From: an uncultured Bradyrhizobium sp. | Lineage (GTDB): Bacteria; Pseudomonadota; Alphaproteobacteria; Rhizobiales; Xanthobacteraceae | Assembly (NCBI RefSeq): GCF_936943645.1 | Contig: NZ_CAKZJO010000055.1 | Span: 124,001 to 188,000 of the forward strand | Reading direction: 5' to 3' | Length of the DNA stretch: 64,000 nucleotides | Shown: positions 60,094 to 64,000 of the stretch, piece after piece | Layout: every line of letters starts with the position of its first letter | How positions within the stretch are numbered: the first letter of the stretch is position 1 | The notes under the pieces: model-generated | The model's input: the letters and a program-made list of their open reading frames with translations, nothing else | What the model was told of the DNA's origin: nothing | The model's database searches: none | Translations under genes and position numbers: made by a program

Positions 60094-60717
60094 ATGAGCG
60101 AACGTCTTCTCGTGCTCGTGCGCCACGGCCAGAGCGAATGGAATCTGAAGAACCTGTTCACGGGATGGAAGGACCCTGACCTCACCGAGCTCGGCGTCAA
60201 GGAAGCCACGGAAGCCGGCCGCAAGTTGAAGGCGCAGGGGCTTCAATTCGACGTCGCCTTTACCTCCGTGCTGACGCGCGCGCAGCACACGCTCGACATC
60301 ATCCTCGGCGAGCTCGGTCAGACCGGTCTTCCGACCTCGAAGAACCTCGCGCTCAACGAACGCGATTATGGAGACCTCTCCGGCCTCAACAAGGACGATG
60401 CGCGCAAGAAATGGGGCGAGGACCAGGTGCTGATCTGGCGCCGCTCCTACGACGTGCCGCCGCCCGGCGGCGAAAGCCTGAAGGACACGCTCGCGCGCGC
60501 GTTGCCATACTACGTGCAGGAAATCCTGCCCGGCGTGCTCAACGGCAAGCGCACCCTGGTCGCCGCCCACGGCAACTCGCTGCGCGCGCTGATCATGGTG
60601 CTGGAGAAGCTGTCGCCCGAAGGCATCCTGAAGCGTGAGCTCGCCACCGGCGTGCCGATCATCTACCGGCTCAATGCGGATTCGACGGTGGCCTCGAAGC
60701 TGGATCTGGCGGGTTAG
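60094..60717 (+). CDS. gpmA: 2,3-bisphosphoglycerate-dependent phosphoglycerate mutase
   Basis: GpmA interconverts 3- and 2-phosphoglycerate in glycolysis. From the ATG at 60094 ([20 protein letters not shown]) it is 207 residues. The phosphohistidine motif [21 protein letters not shown], the catalytic-site [13 protein letters not shown] and [11 protein letters not shown] are present. It is convergent with the Ada-like gene, 28 bases apart. Confidence 0.97.
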   Translation: MSERLLVLVRHGQSEWNLKNLFTGWKDPDLTELGVKEATEAGRKLKAQGLQFDVAFTSVLTRAQHTLDIILGELGQTGLPTSKNLALNERDYGDLSGLNKDDARKKWGEDQVLIWRRSYDVPPPGGESLKDTLARALPYYVQEILPGVLNGKRTLVAAHGNSLRALIMVLEKLSPEGILKRELATGVPIIYRLNADSTVASKLDLAG

Positions 60718-60745
60718 GATTTCGCCGCACACGGCGGCAGCGGCG

Positions 60746-61642
60746 TTACTGCATCCCCAGCTGTCCGGCTTCCCAGCCCAGCATCGCCTGCTTGCGGGTG
60801 ATGCCCCAGTGGTAGCCGGTGAGCGTGCCGCTCTTGCCGAGCGCGCGATGACACGGCACCACGAACGAGACCGGGTTCTTGCCGACCGCCGCGCCGACGG
60901 CGCGTGAGGCCTTCGGGCTGTTGATGTTGCAGGCGATGTCCGAATACGACACCGCGCGGCCCATCGGGATCTTCAGAAGCGTCTCCCAGACCCGCACCTC
61001 GAAATCGGTGCCGATCATCACCACGCGCAGCGGCTGGTCCGGCCGCCACAGCTTCGTGTCGAAGATGCGCGCGGCGAGCGGCGCGGTGCCTTCGTGATCT
61101 TCGACATAGGTGGCGTTCGGCCAGCGCCGCGTCATGTCGGCGAGCGCGACCTTCTCCTCGCCGTGATCGGCGAAGGCGAGCCCCGACAGGCCCCGATCGG
61201 TCGCGATCACGATCGCGGTGCCGAACGGCGAGGGGTGGAAGCCGTAGCGCAGGGTGAGGCCGGCGCCGCCGTTCTTCCACTCACCCGGTGACATCGCTTC
61301 GTGCGTGACGAAAAGATCGTGCAGCCGGCCCGGCCCCGAGAGACCTGAGTCGAGTGCAGCGTCGAGGATGCTCGCGGAGTCCCGCAGCAGTCCCTTTGCA
61401 TGGTCGAGCGTGAGCGCCTGCATAAAGGCCTTCGGCGTGATCGAGGCCCAGCGGCGAAACAGATGGTGCAGCTCATCCGGCGTGACGCCGGCCGCATCTG
61501 CCATCGCCTCGATGGTCGGCTGCGCGCGCCAGTTCTCCGAGATGAACGCGATCGCCCGGCGGACCGAATCATAGTCGCGTAGCGCGGCGTTCTGGGGGCC
61601 CGGCTTGGCCAGGCGCTGGTCATGTATGGCGAGTGTCATCAT
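60746..61642 (-). CDS. AraC-type HTH fused to methylated-DNA--protein-cysteine methyltransferase (Ada-like)
   Basis: The 298-residue protein has an N-terminal AraC-type HTH domain (about 20-110, AMADAAGVTPDELHHLFRRW) and a C-terminal O6-alkylguanine transferase domain. The acceptor Cys is in SFVVPCHRALGKSGTLTGYHWG, with GRAVSYSDIA and AVGAAVGKNP before it. It lacks the N-terminal zinc/phosphotriester-repair domain of Ada, so it resembles the short Ada-like class. The start at 61642 has a second ATG directly after it. Confidence 0.93.
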   Translation of the reverse strand: MMTLAIHDQRLAKPGPQNAALRDYDSVRRAIAFISENWRAQPTIEAMADAAGVTPDELHHLFRRWASITPKAFMQALTLDHAKGLLRDSASILDAALDSGLSGPGRLHDLFVTHEAMSPGEWKNGGAGLTLRYGFHPSPFGTAIVIATDRGLSGLAFADHGEEKVALADMTRRWPNATYVEDHEGTAPLAARIFDTKLWRPDQPLRVVMIGTDFEVRVWETLLKIPMGRAVSYSDIACNINSPKASRAVGAAVGKNPVSFVVPCHRALGKSGTLTGYHWGITRKQAMLGWEAGQLGMQ

Positions 61643-61698
61643 GGGCGGAAATGTAGGCGTCAGACGGGTGCGAAACCACCCGATTTCCGACCCGGCGG

Positions 61699-62232
61699 TC
61701 AGGTGATCGGATTGTAGGTCGGGCCGCGCTTGGCGGCATTCAGCGCCTCGGCCAAGCCTTTGTAAAAGCTTGCCTTTTCTTCTGGTCCGAGAAATCGCGC
61801 GATCCGGATCTGGTGACCGCGCGAGATCAAATAGAGATGCTCGATGCCGAAGTCCTCGTCGACCTCCATGTCGAGGCGGACCCAGAGCGGGTTGAAGGTC
61901 CATTCGACGACCTGGCCGCGGTGGCTGACGCGCCGCACCCGCAATTCGCTCGTCGTGACGGTGATCTCCTCGCGCGCCCGCGCGGTGCGGAAATTGGCCC
62001 TGAAGGCCCACCAGACCACGAGCACGTCGAGGCCGAAGAAGCCGAGCACCGGCCAGGCGCCCTTCATCAGGAAGACGAGACCGGTGGCGAAGCTGACGAC
62101 GCTGAGGAACAGCATCACCGCGAGGAAGCCGGTGCGGTTGAGCGAGCGGTGCGGCGTCAGCAGCGCGGAGAAGACCTGCTGCTCGCGCAGATCTTCGAAA
62201 TGCTCGTGCTCAATTTCGTTGCCTGGGCTCAT
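61699..62232 (-). CDS. DUF2244 family membrane protein
   Basis: A 177-residue protein with two membrane helices at about 35-78 (GFLAVMLFLSVVSFATGLVFL, VLGFFGLDVLVVWWAF) and a soluble C-terminal domain ending with FLGPEEKASFYKGLAEAL. It matches DUF2244, whose function is unknown. In alphaproteobacteria it is often divergent from nth, as here, sharing a 22-base gap. Confidence 0.92.
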   Translation of the reverse strand: MSPGNEIEHEHFEDLREQQVFSALLTPHRSLNRTGFLAVMLFLSVVSFATGLVFLMKGAWPVLGFFGLDVLVVWWAFRANFRTARAREEITVTTSELRVRRVSHRGQVVEWTFNPLWVRLDMEVDEDFGIEHLYLISRGHQIRIARFLGPEEKASFYKGLAEALNAAKRGPTYNPIT

Positions 62233-62254
62233 CGTCCCTCAGTATATCCCGATC

Positions 62255-63031
62255 ATGGCGAAAATCACCCGCAAGCCGGCTCCGCGCAAGGCACCCGTGA
62301 CGAAGGCGAAGGCCGCCGTCGCGAAGCCCAGGCCCGCGAAGAAATCGGCGCCGGCAAAAAGATCGCTCAAGGCCATGAAACCCAATTTCTTAAAGCCTTG
62401 GACGCCGGCCGAGGTTCACGAGGTCTTCAGCCGTTTCCGCAAGGCCAATCCGGAGCCGAAGGGCGAGCTCGAGCACGTCAATCCGTTCACGCTGCTGGTC
62501 GCCGTGGTGCTGTCGGCGCAGGCCACCGATGCCGGCGTCAACAAGGCGACACGCGCCCTGTTCGAGATCGCCGACACGCCGCAGAAGATGCTCGACCTCG
62601 GCGAGGAGCGTCTGCGCGACTACATCAAGACCATCGGCCTCTACCGCACCAAGGCGAAGAACGTGATCGCGCTGTCGGCCAAGGTGCTCAGCGAGTTCGG
62701 CGGCGAGGTGCCGCGCACCCGCGCGGAGATCGAGTCCTTGCCCGGTGCCGGACGCAAGACCGCCAATGTCGTGCTCAACATGGCCTTCGGGGAGCATACC
62801 ATGGCGGTCGACACGCATGTGTTCCGCGTCGGCAACCGCACGGGCCTTGCGCCCGGCAAGACGCCGCTGGAAGTCGAGCTCGGCCTCGAAAGGGTGATCC
62901 CGGCCGAGTTCATGCTGCATGCCCATCATTGGCTGATCCTGCACGGCCGCTATACCTGCCTCGCGCGCAAGCCACGCTGCGAGGTCTGCCTGATCAACGA
63001 TCTCTGCCGGTGGCCGGAGAAGACGATCTGA
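62255..63031 (+). CDS. nth: Endonuclease III
   Basis: Nth is a DNA glycosylase/AP lyase that removes oxidised pyrimidines. From the ATG at 62255 it is 258 residues, about 45 longer than E. coli Nth because of a Lys/Ala/Pro-rich N-terminus. The helix-hairpin-helix with catalytic Lys is LPGAGRKTANVVLNMAFG, the catalytic Asp in VDTHVFRVGNR, and the 4Fe-4S Cys pattern C-x6-C-x2-C-x5-C is in CLARKPRCEVCLINDLC. Confidence 0.97.
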   Translation: MAKITRKPAPRKAPVTKAKAAVAKPRPAKKSAPAKRSLKAMKPNFLKPWTPAEVHEVFSRFRKANPEPKGELEHVNPFTLLVAVVLSAQATDAGVNKATRALFEIADTPQKMLDLGEERLRDYIKTIGLYRTKAKNVIALSAKVLSEFGGEVPRTRAEIESLPGAGRKTANVVLNMAFGEHTMAVDTHVFRVGNRTGLAPGKTPLEVELGLERVIPAEFMLHAHHWLILHGRYTCLARKPRCEVCLINDLCRWPEKTI

Positions 63032-63040
63032 GGCGAGGGC

Positions 63041-63781
63041 TCAACGTACCTGCCGTGCCGGCTCGATCAGCTCCGGCCGCGGGCCCGACAGCCGCTTGTG
63101 CATGTGGACCATGAAGGCCATGCCGAAGATCGGCGTCGCCAGATTGACGACCGGGATCGAGACGAAGGCGGCGATGAACAGGCCGGCGGTGAAGATGATC
63201 GCGGCATTGTCGCGCCGCATCGCCTTGGCCTCCTCCGGCGAGCGGAAGCGCATCGCGGCAAGCTCGAAATATTCGCGGCCCAGCAGCCAGGCGGCGGCGA
63301 TGAAGAAGATCAGGAAGCCGGCGCCGGCGAACAACACCAGCGGCAGCGCGGCGAGGTACACCAAAATCGTCAGCAGCGCGGTCTTGACGCCTTCGAGGAT
63401 CGCCTGGCTGAACGGCAGCGCGAGGCCCGGCTGTTCGGCAGGATAATGCTCGCGCTCGACGATGTCGGCGACGTCGTCGACGAACAGGCTCGCCACCAGC
63501 GAAGTGATCGCCGGCATCAGGAAGATGCCGCCGAATACGACGCCGAGGCCGGCCGCGATCGAGACGATCCAGGACAAGACCTCGAGCGAGGAATGCCAGC
63601 CCGGTCCCAGCAGGCCCTCCAGCCAGACCTCGCCAGAGGTCGCAAACCAGCTGAGCAGCCGCTGCAGGCCGATCGCCAGCGCGGTGATCAGCACCAGCGC
63701 CAGCCCGATCGATCGCCACAGGATCGAGCGCATCGGCGGCGAGATCATTTGCGACAGCGCCTTGATGGCGGCATCCAGCAT
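63041..63781 (-). CDS. CysZ/EI24-like membrane protein
   Basis: From the ATG at 63781 (MLDAAIKALSQMISPPMRSIL) it is 246 residues with about five or six membrane helices and the motifs PALTSL-like MPAITSLVASLFVDDVADIVE and the REYFELAAMRF segment typical of the EI24/CysZ family. CysZ imports sulfate in E. coli, but no cys genes are nearby, so sulfate transport is unproven. It is convergent with nth. Confidence 0.87.
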   Translation of the reverse strand: MLDAAIKALSQMISPPMRSILWRSIGLALVLITALAIGLQRLLSWFATSGEVWLEGLLGPGWHSSLEVLSWIVSIAAGLGVVFGGIFLMPAITSLVASLFVDDVADIVEREHYPAEQPGLALPFSQAILEGVKTALLTILVYLAALPLVLFAGAGFLIFFIAAAWLLGREYFELAAMRFRSPEEAKAMRRDNAAIIFTAGLFIAAFVSIPVVNLATPIFGMAFMVHMHKRLSGPRPELIEPARQVR

Positions 63782-63878
63782 GGGGGACCCTCTGAGGTAG
63801 ACGACCAGCGAGACGTAGACACCGAATGCGGCTTCGGCAAGGGAAGGTTGCTCGCTGCGAAGGTGGCGCGATCTCTTG

Positions 63879-64000
63879 CTTACCCTCCCCTGGAGGGGGA
63901 GGGTCGGCATGCGATTGAGCGAAGCGAGATCGCGTGACGGGGTGGGGTGACGGTCTCTCCACACCCAACACTGCCCGTGTGGAGAGATCACCCCACCCCG
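63879..64000. repeat. Palindromic repeat (CTTACCCTCCCCTGGAGG type), copy 2, cut by the window edge
   Basis: It begins CTTACCCTCCCCTGGAGGGG, contains CGGGGTGGGGTGACGG and ATCACCCCACCCCG and continues past the right edge. The left arm is the same as that of the element at 59009-59174. It lies upstream of the CysZ-like gene. Confidence 0.82.

Overview
The window looks like a 64 kb piece of an alphaproteobacterial chromosome, most likely Bradyrhizobium or a close relative. This is inferred from the high GC content, the gene order, the dnaK-dnaJ-pmtA linkage and the dispersed rhizobial palindromic repeats. Almost everything is core housekeeping sequence. I found no tRNA or rRNA genes, CRISPR array, prophage, insertion sequence or toxin/defence island.

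The left end (1-5 kb) has the first codons of a leftward gene, possibly a diguanylate cyclase, followed by leuS-lptE-holA. The segment at 4.9-17.6 kb is the replication-origin neighbourhood. The leftward genes hemJ, rho, mnmE, mnmG, rsmG, parA and parB lie on one side of a non-coding gap (13.80-14.26 kb). The rightward genes ppsR, maf, coaE and dnaQ lie on the other side, with secB convergent to dnaQ. The gap carries four GANTC (CcrM) sites in 49 bp and several degenerate DnaA-box-like ATCCACA motifs, so I propose it as oriC. Six parS or parS-like palindromes lie 3.7-6.4 kb away, between 7.46 and 10.14 kb, one of them inside rsmG.

At 18-25 kb come the Tim44-like timA, mltA, an Smr-domain gene, an unknown polytopic membrane protein, and a leftward group hslV-GNAT-DUF2585-hslU. 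A good RpoH (sigma-32) promoter precedes hslV. At 25.5-30.6 kb a rightward histidine cluster (hisB, DUF2628, hisH, hisA, hisF, hisE) runs into coaA and a small zinc-ribbon protein. At 30.6-36.7 kb lie an AI-2E family permease, a hybrid histidine kinase, a small secreted protein, a ComM-like ATPase and a single-domain PilZ protein. At 36.8-42 kb is a partial Tad pilus set: tadD, then cpaE, cpaD, cpaC and cpaB leftward. It has no pilin, prepilin peptidase, CpaF ATPase or TadB/C platform gene nearby.

At 42.4-46.3 kb are gshB, yraN and rsmI with a divergent LpoA-like lipoprotein gene. hemW, rdgB and rph lead to the chaperone region: hrcA-grpE, then two leftward secreted-protein genes, then dnaK behind an exact RpoH consensus promoter, then dnaJ and pmtA. 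The right end holds an FMN reductase, pyrF, DUF1330, dapB, gpmA, an Ada-like methyltransferase, DUF2244, nth and a CysZ-like membrane protein. Several families of palindromic intergenic repeats recur through the window, and the last one is cut by the right edge.

The features most worth a second look are the oriC candidate, the parS cluster, the RpoH-driven operon with unrelated genes between hslV and hslU, the secreted genes between grpE and dnaK, and the repeat families.
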